Source: Selenomonas ruminantium AC2024
GTDB taxonomy: Bacteria; Bacillota; Negativicutes; Selenomonadales; Selenomonadaceae
DNA length: 64,000 nt
Reading direction: 5' to 3'
Assembly (NCBI RefSeq): GCF_000687995.1
Contig: NZ_JIAC01000001.1
Span: forward strand, 62,001 to 126,000
Positions 25,322 through 33,863 of the stretch are shown here, piece by piece. Within the stretch, counting starts at the first letter, position 1, and every line of letters begins with the position of its first letter. The notes beneath the pieces are model-generated. The model did not search any database and was not told where the DNA came from. It saw nothing but the letters and a program-made list of their open reading frames with translations. A program made the position numbers and the translations under genes.

Positions 25322-26512
25322 TCAATTGCTCTTGACCATAGCAAATAAACATTTCTTACACAAAATATTTTCATCATCATATCCTGAGATTCCACGAAAA
25401 ACTCTTTTCATTTCACTTCCCTTTCTAATATTGTCATAATTATCCTCCAATAGATTACCTAAAACATGTTGCATTCCATAATCCATATTACACAATAATA
25501 ATGTTCCATCCGGCAAAACAACATGATTATTTAACTTTGGGCCACTAAAGCAACACGTAATTTTTTCATTTGTTAAGATTTGCTCTCTTTTAGCAAGCTT
25601 ATCATCTAAAAGATTACCAGCTCTATCCTGTAAAGATATCAAAACTTCATACTTATTTTCAAGAATTTCAACCAATTCTGAGACTGGCTCAGCCTGTGCA
25701 CTGATATCGTTTATAAAATTTTCTCCATTCACTTTCCTTGAATTGACCAGTTTCTCCACATTTTTTATATACTGCTCATCTACTGTAATCTTTGCACATC
25801 CTTCCCTATCTGCAACATGTAGTCCAAAAAACTGTAATGGCAAACTTATGATACCATCAATATCATCTTCCTTTGCCCCTTCTAATGTTGTGTACAAAGA
25901 CACATTTCGTCCTGTATTACATGCGATTTTCAACATAGCCAAACACTCTGGATTCAAAAAAGGTTCTGCCATCCCCGCAAACATAAAATCACAATTATCC
26001 GGTGTATTTTGAACGATTTTTTTAAAATTATCCAGTGACATAATACTTAGCCTTTTTTTATTGCAACTAAAATACTTCTTCAGCAGCAAAGATTGAGGGC
26101 AATATTTGCATTGAACACGACAACCTAAAACAGTCGTAATCTCTACTGTAGGATTGTTTTGCAGCTCTTTAGAACCACGATCCTGTGATATATATTTTCC
26201 TCCATCTACAATTCTTTCAGATGGTATACTATTTTCAGCCAAATATTTCATTACTTCCGTTGTGTATACATCGCCCAATCCCACAATAATCCCGACATCA
26301 TCAAATATAATATTTTTCGCTTGATGTACCGGTCTACCAAGCACTTGAGTAAGTTTATCTACTTTCGTAACAATAAATCCATCAATTAAAATTCCATTTC
26401 GAAAGAGAATATGATATAGCTCTTTACCTCGCAAACCTGCACCATAAACATAAATTTTTTTAGTTGATTTCTTAAGTTGAAGCACTTCATCTATAAAAGA
26501 TCCGTAATACAT
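25322..26512 (-). CDS. Radical SAM/SPASM-like enzyme with N-terminal Rossmann domain
   Basis: A 396-residue protein. Residues ~17-110 are the Rossmann module (KKIYVYGAGLRGKELYHIL, then GFIVTKVD and LGRPVHQA). Cysteines C131, C135 and C138 (CRVQCKYC) form the CxxxCxxC motif that binds the 4Fe-4S cluster and SAM. AGMAEPFLNPE is the GGE-like SAM contact. Further C-terminal cysteines (CCFSG, LLCNMD, ILCKKC) fit a SPASM-type auxiliary cluster site. Chemistry could be epimerisation, dehydration or another radical modification of a sugar or peptide. A second protein of the same architecture is encoded at 27647-28777. ATG 26512 follows AAGGTGGG. Confidence 0.82.
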   Translation of the reverse strand: MYYGSFIDEVLQLKKSTKKIYVYGAGLRGKELYHILFRNGILIDGFIVTKVDKLTQVLGRPVHQAKNIIFDDVGIIVGLGDVYTTEVMKYLAENSIPSERIVDGGKYISQDRGSKELQNNPTVEITTVLGCRVQCKYCPQSLLLKKYFSCNKKRLSIMSLDNFKKIVQNTPDNCDFMFAGMAEPFLNPECLAMLKIACNTGRNVSLYTTLEGAKEDDIDGIISLPLQFFGLHVADREGCAKITVDEQYIKNVEKLVNSRKVNGENFINDISAQAEPVSELVEILENKYEVLISLQDRAGNLLDDKLAKREQILTNEKITCCFSGPKLNNHVVLPDGTLLLCNMDYGMQHVLGNLLEDNYDNIRKGSEMKRVFRGISGYDDENILCKKCLFAMVKSN

Positions 26513-26756
26513 ATTTTATTCCCACCTTTACTCAAATATCTCAATTCTCCAAATAGCGTCCCTAACATCATTCACCAAATCAAAATCACTGTATCATCAC
26601 TTCAAATAAGGATGCGAATTTAACGCCTACGCGGTATTATACGGATTCTGCATAGGACAGGATTGATAACACCATCAATGCTGGTATCCTCCATCGGCTA
26701 GATGCTATTTTCATTCACCTGTTACTTTGAATAAAACAATCCCCGCAATAACTATG

Positions 26757-27650
26757 TCAATTTTCTATCAATTGACACCGTCTCAATGCATTACTTAGTT
26801 CCTTACAAATATATACTAATGAAGAAACAATTTCCGACGGAACATCCTTACTTCCCGTTCCATGTACAAGATAATTTCGATATTTTCTCAACGCATCAAC
26901 TTCTCCAAGGATACCTCCTAACTCTCCATGATACATACCTATAATTTCTATCCTTTTTGCTAAGTTCATTGGTTGCTTATATACATGCAGATTATGTTCT
27001 TTTTCCAATTTTTTACTTGCCTCTATAATCATTTTTTCTAATTCAACAAATTGTTGCATAAAATCCGTATATGTTTCTTTAGCACTACTATTTACATATG
27101 ATTTATCATCATTCATCCGATAATCAATCCCGTCATGTTTTTTATTAAATTCAATGTCCCTCCTTTTTTCATCGCTTATTTTTTTAATTATTTCTGGATC
27201 TGTCGCCATTAAAACAAATCTCACTACTAACAGTAAGGAAAATATAAAAAACAATATACTATTATTGAAGCAAAAATTACTTATAAATCGAACAATAAAT
27301 CCATTCATATTCCATGATATAATACTTATAATACATAACAATACATCACTTAAAATAATTGGTGTTAAAACGAATAGATTACTATGAAATTTTTTCTTTG
27401 TTTCCTCTATACTCTCCTTAAAAGTTTCATCATGTTCTATCTTTCTAGAAAGTTGAGCTTCATAGTATTGATATCCTGCTAATAACAAGCCCATGACTGT
27501 TGCTACCACTTGTGCAATCGTTGAAGCTGTATACAACCATTGATTCTCATCAAGAACGATACGTGGATTCATACTTTCTAAAAGTACAAAAATTTCTGCA
27601 AATGTAAAGCCACATATGTATCTCTTTTTCACTAATCTTTCTGTTTTCAC
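26757..27650 (-). CDS. Membrane protein with C-terminal HEPN-type Rx4H motif
   Basis: A 297-residue protein of no recognised family. Three hydrophobic segments are visible at about residues 41-62, 92-113 and 128-149, then a soluble helical C-terminal domain. Within it RKYRNYLVHG gives R258-N259-x3-H263, the RNxxxH form of the HEPN RNase motif, followed by a last amphipathic helix. HEPN domains are helical and often act as toxins or antiviral RNases; catalytic activity here is inference from one motif. The GTG start at 27650 overlaps the preceding stop as GTGA, so it is translationally coupled to the radical SAM gene, an odd partner for a sugar enzyme. Confidence 0.65.
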   Translation of the reverse strand: MKTERLVKKRYICGFTFAEIFVLLESMNPRIVLDENQWLYTASTIAQVVATVMGLLLAGYQYYEAQLSRKIEHDETFKESIEETKKKFHSNLFVLTPIILSDVLLCIISIISWNMNGFIVRFISNFCFNNSILFFIFSLLLVVRFVLMATDPEIIKKISDEKRRDIEFNKKHDGIDYRMNDDKSYVNSSAKETYTDFMQQFVELEKMIIEASKKLEKEHNLHVYKQPMNLAKRIEIIGMYHGELGGILGEVDALRKYRNYLVHGTGSKDVPSEIVSSLVYICKELSNALRRCQLIEN

Positions 27651-28777
27651 GGCAACTGTCTTCCTGTTTCAACAAATTTTGTATTATCTTTCCCACATCC
27701 ACCGCAAATCCTGCAAAAACTACTTGTTCCTCTACTCAATTCTACAATCTTGCGGCATGCCACTTTATCCTTTGAATCAATATCCGCCAATGCAATCGAG
27801 TCATCAGGCAGTAATCTAAATCGTCCGCTCTGCTCCGCACACCAAGACACATTGCAATAATAGAATCGTCCTCCATGTAAGGCATTCCAATTAGGACGAC
27901 AGCTCTTTAAATGATTTTCTAACTCCTCCGGTGTGCGTTTTAAGGGATGATTTGGAAAACCGAAATCTGTCCACACGATAGATGCGTTTCGAGAAAAGTC
28001 TATTCCATACTCTTCTGCCCGTCTAACTAATTCATTCATTTTGCTGCCGTAGGGGACAACGTTCGTGTAATCACTGATGCTTAAATACATCTCATATTTC
28101 TTGATAATATTCAACAAAGAATCCGACGGTCTTACAGTTCCATTAGTCACAATAGTAATTCTTCCTATTTTATTCTTATAATTCTCTCCAAGATATTCAA
28201 TACACTGTTCTAGCTCTGGGTGAAGAAAGGTTTCTCCACCAATCAAACCAAAATAAGTTACAAAGTCTATTCTTTCAAAAAACAAATCAATGCTATGTTT
28301 CAATTCTTCAAAAGAGAAATTTACATGTGTTTTATGATAGGGAATGAATAAATTACAATGCCGACAATTCAATGTGCATTTTGTCGTAATGGTCATATCT
28401 ACATGAAACACACAATTCATCCTCTTCGCATCCCATAACCACTCTGACATAAAATGCCCAACATTGCAGAAATCTTCAAATTCTACAAAACCATACGCAT
28501 TCAAATATCTAGTAATTTTTCCATAAGCATCATGTCCTGCCATCACAACAATCTTTTGAGTTCCTAGTTGTGGTTTTGCCTCTTCAAAGGAAATTATTGG
28601 TCTCCCCCTCCATTTCTTCCCTTGTTTCGTCTTGTCATTATCGATAACAAAAGGAATGGTCAAGTCCACTTGTTCAAACAAGGTTTTACAAATATTACCA
28701 ACAATTCCTGCACCATAAGGAACTATACTCGTAATTCCCTTCCAATCATCCGTCAGCTTTCCCAAATCCGTCCGCAT
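27647..28777 (-). CDS. Radical SAM enzyme with N-terminal Rossmann domain
   Basis: About 376 residues. Residues ~15-105 are the Rossmann module (TSIVPYGAGIVGNICKTL, then FVIDNDKTKQGK and RPIISFEEA). The radical SAM core has C134, C138 and C141 in TTKCTLNCRHCNLF, the GLIGGETFLHPE SAM contact, and TIVTNGT. More cysteines (CRPNW, YCNVSWC) and a final CRICGGCGK cluster suggest extra iron-sulphur binding. The substrate is unknown; a sugar or the carrier of the glycan is plausible. ATG 28777 follows GGTGG; the frame also opens at a TTG fifteen bases upstream. The 3' end overlaps the HEPN-like membrane gene. Confidence 0.84.
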   Translation of the reverse strand: MRTDLGKLTDDWKGITSIVPYGAGIVGNICKTLFEQVDLTIPFVIDNDKTKQGKKWRGRPIISFEEAKPQLGTQKIVVMAGHDAYGKITRYLNAYGFVEFEDFCNVGHFMSEWLWDAKRMNCVFHVDMTITTKCTLNCRHCNLFIPYHKTHVNFSFEELKHSIDLFFERIDFVTYFGLIGGETFLHPELEQCIEYLGENYKNKIGRITIVTNGTVRPSDSLLNIIKKYEMYLSISDYTNVVPYGSKMNELVRRAEEYGIDFSRNASIVWTDFGFPNHPLKRTPEELENHLKSCRPNWNALHGGRFYYCNVSWCAEQSGRFRLLPDDSIALADIDSKDKVACRKIVELSRGTSSFCRICGGCGKDNTKFVETGRQLP

Positions 28778-28795
28778 ATCATTCACCACCAATCA

Positions 28796-30886
28796 TTAGC
28801 AAAATAAATTTGCTTCCATTCTATGCATCATGGCATTGTCATTATAAAAACTTTTCTTAACTAAATCACTAAACTCCAAATTACCCTCAAAACATGTCCG
28901 ATAAAATTCATCCACTAAGTCTTTGCCTTGCTTCATTCCTATATCATTAACGTGTGCCATGACATCACGAATATAAGTTTTGACTCCTTCATTAATTTTT
29001 TCTTTTGCATAAAAATTAATTTGATTTTGTCGTTTTTCTTTACATACCAAACTGCCATCTTCCGCAATATCCTTGACCATCCCATAAGGAGCTGTCAAAA
29101 AGCTTTCTAGAAAAATCTGATATTTTAAGACACCACTATCCTTTCCTGTAATATCCGTCACAGCCTGAAAACAAGGTTTCATAACTTGATGACATATGTT
29201 ATCATTTTCCTGCGATAAATTCGCATTAAAGTAATAACCTTTCATATTCGTATTTGAAATTTTGTTGAGATACCTTTGATTATTACCATAGTAGCCTATA
29301 TCCACAATAGCATCCATTTCTGTGAAATGATAGCTATCCACATATTTCCTATACCGCTTGCGTACTCCATTCACATATGCCATTATTTCAGGAATATATT
29401 TTTTGATATCTTCTCGTGTTTCAATTAACGCATCATGAATTTCAAATCTATCCTCCAATAATTCTGCCCATGTTCCTGTATAGGGCATATCCACTAGTCG
29501 CCATAAATCAGCCTCATTCTCCACTGCCGCCGTCATAACCAACTGACGTGAAATACCGATATAACAAGTTTCGATTTGTTCCCCAGAGTAAGCAATATAC
29601 TCTTCAAAGTCCTCTTTCAGAAAATATCCATCTCTCGACATAAAAACTAATCGATGAATTCCATCTTTTCTTATCTGTTGCATTATCCAAGAGAAAAATG
29701 TCAGTAAAACCGGAGCAAAAACACAGTATCCCATCTCGAAGCATGACTCTATCCTTACAATCCCTTTTGTAGAATTCAATGCGAATGGATTTTGAAACAT
29801 CTTGCTAAACACACTTCCCATAAGCAAAGAATCACATCCGTTGCAAATCCGATTTTTCATATTTCTTAGTGTTGACATAGTGAGTAGCTTCCATGCATTT
29901 GCAACATAATATGTATCTATCCCCTGTATTCTTGCTTGCTCAATATCCGCAATAAGATGATCGCCAACATGAACTGCTATTCTAGAGCCTATCATCTCTT
30001 TGTAGTATATCCACAACGTTCCATCTGCCTTATTTTTCTTCAAAGCTCCCGATACAAGAATATGTTCTTTCTTAAAATGAATACCTTGCTTTTTCAAAGC
30101 CTGTTCAAAGAAACTTTCCGGCAAATACATATCCGTAATAACATACACATTTTTGCCTTGTATAATAGCTTGTTTCATACATTCCAAGACAGGATTACGT
30201 GGTATAAGCAACTCACTTTCTAAATTAATTTCTAATTGCTTTATAAATTCCGTAATTTCTGTCGGAATTTTACTAAGTCTCGCTATTTCGTCATATAATT
30301 CATCCAGGCAATAATTAGAAGAAATATTTTGTAATGCTTTATTTCTAAGCTCTATCCATGAAAACGTATATTGAGGAAATCGCCTTTTCAGTTTTTCCTC
30401 TAGCAGTATAAGTACATCTTTTGGATTACATACTCTTCTTGAAAACAATGTATCGAAGAAATCAAAGGAAATCACATCTGCACCTAAAATCTTTTCTCTA
30501 AAATCCTTAAAAGATGTGTTCCAATATGGAAATTCTTCTACACAAATTTGTTCATTTTTTGCTTTTTCACCATTCCGATAATATACAGGAACCCCAAGAT
30601 CTTTAATTCTTTGATAAATCAATTTCCAATATGTTCCAGCGGTATTGATAATGATTGCATCTGCATTTTCTTTTGTTTCTATATCTGCTAGTATCGGAAG
30701 TCCAAAATATATCTTCCCAATATTTGACGGATCCCTATCCATAAGACCAATAATATTGAAGCCTTCCACCCCATCTAACAAAGTCGCCGTATATCTGCCA
30801 ATACCATAAAGAACAAGTCTCTTTTCCTTCCAGTCAGCAAAATTCTTATAAAATTCTTGTATTTCCTGTTCATATTTTGGATTCAT
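28796..30886 (-). CDS. HAD-superfamily protein (COG5610-like) with N-terminal Rossmann domain
   Basis: A 696-residue protein. Residues ~17-115 are the Rossmann module (KRLVLYGIGRYTATLLDGV, then GLMDRDPSNIGK and LPILADIE). Residues ~130-340 are a HAD hydrolase domain with the nucleophile pair in SFDFFDTLFSRR, motif II in VYVITDMYLPES, and motif IV in AVHVGDHLIADIEQA. The remaining ~350 residues, including LVFMSRDGYFLKEDF and AIVDIGYYGNNQRYL, are typical of the large HAD proteins found beside glycosyltransferases; their function is not established. It may dephosphorylate a sugar-phosphate intermediate. The stop overlaps nothing, but the start lies inside the end of the upstream TagF-like gene. 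Confidence 0.83.
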   Translation of the reverse strand: MNPKYEQEIQEFYKNFADWKEKRLVLYGIGRYTATLLDGVEGFNIIGLMDRDPSNIGKIYFGLPILADIETKENADAIIINTAGTYWKLIYQRIKDLGVPVYYRNGEKAKNEQICVEEFPYWNTSFKDFREKILGADVISFDFFDTLFSRRVCNPKDVLILLEEKLKRRFPQYTFSWIELRNKALQNISSNYCLDELYDEIARLSKIPTEITEFIKQLEINLESELLIPRNPVLECMKQAIIQGKNVYVITDMYLPESFFEQALKKQGIHFKKEHILVSGALKKNKADGTLWIYYKEMIGSRIAVHVGDHLIADIEQARIQGIDTYYVANAWKLLTMSTLRNMKNRICNGCDSLLMGSVFSKMFQNPFALNSTKGIVRIESCFEMGYCVFAPVLLTFFSWIMQQIRKDGIHRLVFMSRDGYFLKEDFEEYIAYSGEQIETCYIGISRQLVMTAAVENEADLWRLVDMPYTGTWAELLEDRFEIHDALIETREDIKKYIPEIMAYVNGVRKRYRKYVDSYHFTEMDAIVDIGYYGNNQRYLNKISNTNMKGYYFNANLSQENDNICHQVMKPCFQAVTDITGKDSGVLKYQIFLESFLTAPYGMVKDIAEDGSLVCKEKRQNQINFYAKEKINEGVKTYIRDVMAHVNDIGMKQGKDLVDEFYRTCFEGNLEFSDLVKKSFYNDNAMMHRMEANLFC

Positions 30887-32066
30887 TACTCAAGCCTCTG
30901 ATTTCATCGCATACATTATTTGCTGCTTGCCCATTTTCTATCATACTAGTTTGCAGAAACAAAACTTCCAATGATTTTATGTATTTATCTTCATCAAAAG
31001 ATAAAATCATTCTTTCTAATTCCACATAATCCGTAGCAAGCAAAAACGGCATTTTTTTTAAATCCCATAGTAATTTTCCCCGTTCCATCTCATATTTCTC
31101 ATAGTCATCTGCATAGAGAAAGATTGGTATACGCATCACTGCCGCATCAAATGCTGCACTGGAATAATCTGTCATAAATGCATCACATCCAGCCAGCAAT
31201 TCATACATATCATCGACTTTACTCACATCAATAAATCGTCCAGCTTTATTGCTTGCAATATGCCTTGCCGTTAATTGCGGATGCAATCTCAAGAAAACAA
31301 TCCAATCTCCGTCAAAACGCTTTTTTAAGGCCTTCAACAAAACGTCAAAATCTGGTGCATGGTCTCCTTTTTCAATTGTACGTTTTATACCTTGGCTTCC
31401 TCCTCGAAAGGTTGGAGCATACATTATAATTTTCGTATCCAGGGAAAGGTTATAACTCTTCCTCACCTTCTGCCTTGCTTGCTCCTTACCATTTACAAGG
31501 ATATCGCACCTAGGTGAACCTGTGCGAAGTACTTTTCCATTGTATAGCATCCCAGTTGGCAGTGTCTTATCGTACCAATCAGAATTGGATAACACATAAT
31601 CTATCATGTCGGAATCATGCTTGCTTACTAGATAAGCAATTTGAGAAAACGAAGCTCCTCTATCCAAACAGGTCGGTTTGAATCCCAGCTTAGCATGCCA
31701 TGTCTGTATATATATTTGCCCTTTACGCTTTCTAACCTCTAATTGCTTACGGCTATTGTCAATCCAAAACTTTGCCGTTGTTAAATGATAGGCACGATTC
31801 CATAATGTATTATGAACTTTCTTTATTTCCTTAGGAAATTTCTTGTTCATATCATTGACTAGCCATACTAACTCATAGCCTTCATTTCTCTTTATAAGCT
31901 CTTCTGCAATGTATTTTGGGTTACAACTGTAACCAGTCGTTCCTTCAATACTGGTAAATACGATTTTCTTAGGTTTGATGGAAAATACGCGGAACAAGTA
32001 GAACGGAATACTCTGCAACCATGCTTTGCATAATCTTTTTCGGATATACCATGCTTCTCCATCCAT
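30870..32066 (-). CDS. CDP-glycerol:polyglycerophosphate glycerophosphotransferase-like (TagF/TagB type)
   Basis: A 398-residue protein of the CDP-glycerol glycerophosphotransferase family. Visible marks are FTSIEGTTGYSCNPKYIAEEL, the conserved QTWHAKLGFK segment with its catalytic His, APTFRGG, IVFLRLHPQ, and the substrate-binding MTDYSSAAFDAA. Such enzymes transfer glycerol phosphate or ribitol phosphate from CDP-polyols onto a glycan or chain. An N-terminal amphipathic stretch (SIPFYLFRVFSI) may contact the membrane. ATG 32066 follows GAGGAA; a TTG at 32072 is rejected. With the nearby cytidylyltransferases it forms a teichoic-acid-like module. Confidence 0.9.
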   Translation of the reverse strand: MDGEAWYIRKRLCKAWLQSIPFYLFRVFSIKPKKIVFTSIEGTTGYSCNPKYIAEELIKRNEGYELVWLVNDMNKKFPKEIKKVHNTLWNRAYHLTTAKFWIDNSRKQLEVRKRKGQIYIQTWHAKLGFKPTCLDRGASFSQIAYLVSKHDSDMIDYVLSNSDWYDKTLPTGMLYNGKVLRTGSPRCDILVNGKEQARQKVRKSYNLSLDTKIIMYAPTFRGGSQGIKRTIEKGDHAPDFDVLLKALKKRFDGDWIVFLRLHPQLTARHIASNKAGRFIDVSKVDDMYELLAGCDAFMTDYSSAAFDAAVMRIPIFLYADDYEKYEMERGKLLWDLKKMPFLLATDYVELERMILSFDEDKYIKSLEVLFLQTSMIENGQAANNVCDEIRGLSNESKI

Positions 32067-32068
32067 GC

Positions 32069-33109
32069 TCAATTCCTCTGCAGAAATGATTCCAGTGTGT
32101 AACGGAATGCATCGTTCAAATTTACCCTAGACTCCCAGCCTAATGCTTTAATCTTATCCACATTCATAATGGCTAAATGGAAGGGCAGGTATTGCAGTTT
32201 TCCATGTTCTGACTGTGCATATCTTACTTGAACCTTTTGTTTCGGATCCAATCCCGCAATCAGTTTTGCCAAATCACGAATACTGATAAGATTATCCAAA
32301 GCTGCAATATTGTAATATTCCTTGTTCTTTCCTTTCGTAAAAGCAAGCAACATTGCACCTACCGCATCAGCCACATAAGTATAGGTACGCATAGCGCTAC
32401 CATCGGATTGGAGAATAATGTCTTTCCCCTCTACAACATCCCTTAAAAATTCAGAAAAGGCCCTGCCATCCTCCAGCGAGATTCCTGGGCCAAAAGTATG
32501 GCAAAGGCGTGCACCTACATACTCTATACCATACTGTGCCTCGTATGATGCCAGCATCGTTTCACAGAGACGCTTGGCCTCTGGATAACAAGCCCGTGCC
32601 TTATTGCACTCCATAGGTCCCATATCGGATTCTTTTATTCTTTCCTCACTTTGCCAATCACCATAAATTTCTACCGTAGATACGTAGAATACTCTTTTAC
32701 TCTTTTTTTGGCGAGCTAATTCCATTACCTGATGGGTTCCGGCCACATGCCCCCATAACGTATCCACCGGTGTATGGGTAAAATCCATAGGGCTTGCCAT
32801 TCCTGCGGTATGGAATATATAATCTACTTCACCATCCCACGCAATCGGATCAATGATATCCTGTACACAAATATGAACATTGGGAAAATCTAAGGTACTG
32901 CCAAATACTTTTTCCAGCTTCTTACGACTCCTAGCCAACAGGACGATGTTCATATTCAGATTCCATTCCAAATCCGCCTTGCAGAATGCCTCTGCAAAAT
33001 ACATTCCCAAGCGACCTGTTGCCCCTGTTATTAATACTGTCTTATCACGAAAATATTCCCAATCAATTGGATTTTCCAAAATGATGTTAATATCTCTTTG
33101 TGCTACCAT
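32069..33109 (-). CDS. NAD-dependent epimerase/dehydratase
   Basis: A 346-residue extended SDR protein. It has VLITGATGRLGMYFAEAF (NAD-binding), STVEIYGD, the catalytic-type YPEAKRLCE (YxxxK), ARLCHTFGPGI, and SDGSAMRTYTYVADAVGAML. Members of this branch act on nucleotide sugars as epimerases, dehydratases or decarboxylases. It is followed after two bases by the TagF-like gene and preceded by an IspD/TarI-like cytidylyltransferase, so a CDP-linked substrate is possible, but that is inference from position. ATG 33109 follows AGAGGTG. Confidence 0.82.
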   Translation of the reverse strand: MVAQRDINIILENPIDWEYFRDKTVLITGATGRLGMYFAEAFCKADLEWNLNMNIVLLARSRKKLEKVFGSTLDFPNVHICVQDIIDPIAWDGEVDYIFHTAGMASPMDFTHTPVDTLWGHVAGTHQVMELARQKKSKRVFYVSTVEIYGDWQSEERIKESDMGPMECNKARACYPEAKRLCETMLASYEAQYGIEYVGARLCHTFGPGISLEDGRAFSEFLRDVVEGKDIILQSDGSAMRTYTYVADAVGAMLLAFTKGKNKEYYNIAALDNLISIRDLAKLIAGLDPKQKVQVRYAQSEHGKLQYLPFHLAIMNVDKIKALGWESRVNLNDAFRYTLESFLQRN

Positions 33110-33120
33110 ATATTACACCT

Positions 33121-33852
33121 CTATATACCAAAGATTGACTTATTTTCTTCCAACTCAATCATTGCTTTCAAATAGTAAAAATCCTCTGGTGTTGTGATCT
33201 TGATATTTTTATTCTGCTCTTTAACCAAATGGACACTTCCCCCCTGGCTGGCATAAAGCATTCCCGCATCCAACAACGGCATTCCATTATATTCTTCCGG
33301 CGAATCTGTCTTATAAGATTTCCATATATTTCCCAGCAAAAAACTTTGTGGAGCAGTCAATGAATAGGTACTTTTCCTTTTCTTAAAATCATCAATTCCA
33401 GCTTGTTCTGAATCTGTAATCACAACTGTTTCAATTGATGGATGAACTGTAATGGCACATCCATAAGTCTTCGCTACTCGAATATTTTCACGAATTGTTG
33501 CAGAAGATACCATAGGACGAACGCCATCATGAATGATAATAACATCATCATCCTGCGCACCAGACGCACGAATAGCTTCCAAACCTTTCCACAAACTGCT
33601 TTGGCGCTCGTCTCCGCCGATAAGCAGGCATGATACCTTTTGAACATGATAATCCTGAAGCAATTGCTTCATATAATCTAAATAGCCCTCCCGGCATACG
33701 ATAACAATATTGTCAATATCTGGATGTTTGGCAAATTTTTCTAGCGTGTAAATAATGATTGGTTTGCCGAACAGCTTTAAAAACTGCTTTGGGAGTCCCG
33801 CATTTCTCATTCTCTGCCCGACACCAGCAGCTAGTATAAGTGCTGTATTCAT
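33121..33852 (-). CDS. IspD/TarI-like cytidylyltransferase
   Basis: A 243-residue protein with the signature ALILAAGVGQRMRNAGLPKQF (CTP-binding loop), IIIHDGVRPMVS, and LLDAGMLYASQGGSVHLV. The family includes IspD (MEP cytidylyltransferase) and TarI/Bcs1 (ribitol-5-phosphate cytidylyltransferase). Context with TagF-like transferases and an SDR favours a polyol-phosphate or sugar-phosphate cytidylyltransferase for the glycan rather than isoprenoid synthesis. ATG 33852 follows GAGGCGA; the frame also opens at GTG 33867 inside the upstream gene. Confidence 0.85.
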   Translation of the reverse strand: MNTALILAAGVGQRMRNAGLPKQFLKLFGKPIIIYTLEKFAKHPDIDNIVIVCREGYLDYMKQLLQDYHVQKVSCLLIGGDERQSSLWKGLEAIRASGAQDDDVIIIHDGVRPMVSSATIRENIRVAKTYGCAITVHPSIETVVITDSEQAGIDDFKKRKSTYSLTAPQSFLLGNIWKSYKTDSPEEYNGMPLLDAGMLYASQGGSVHLVKEQNKNIKITTPEDFYYLKAMIELEENKSIFGI

Positions 33853-33863
33853 TCCGCATCGCC

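Noticed and set aside
26513-26756. 244-base gap between the first radical SAM gene and the HEPN-like gene.
   Set aside because: Only weak imperfect hairpins near 26665-26690; no gene, RNA or clear promoter can be supported.
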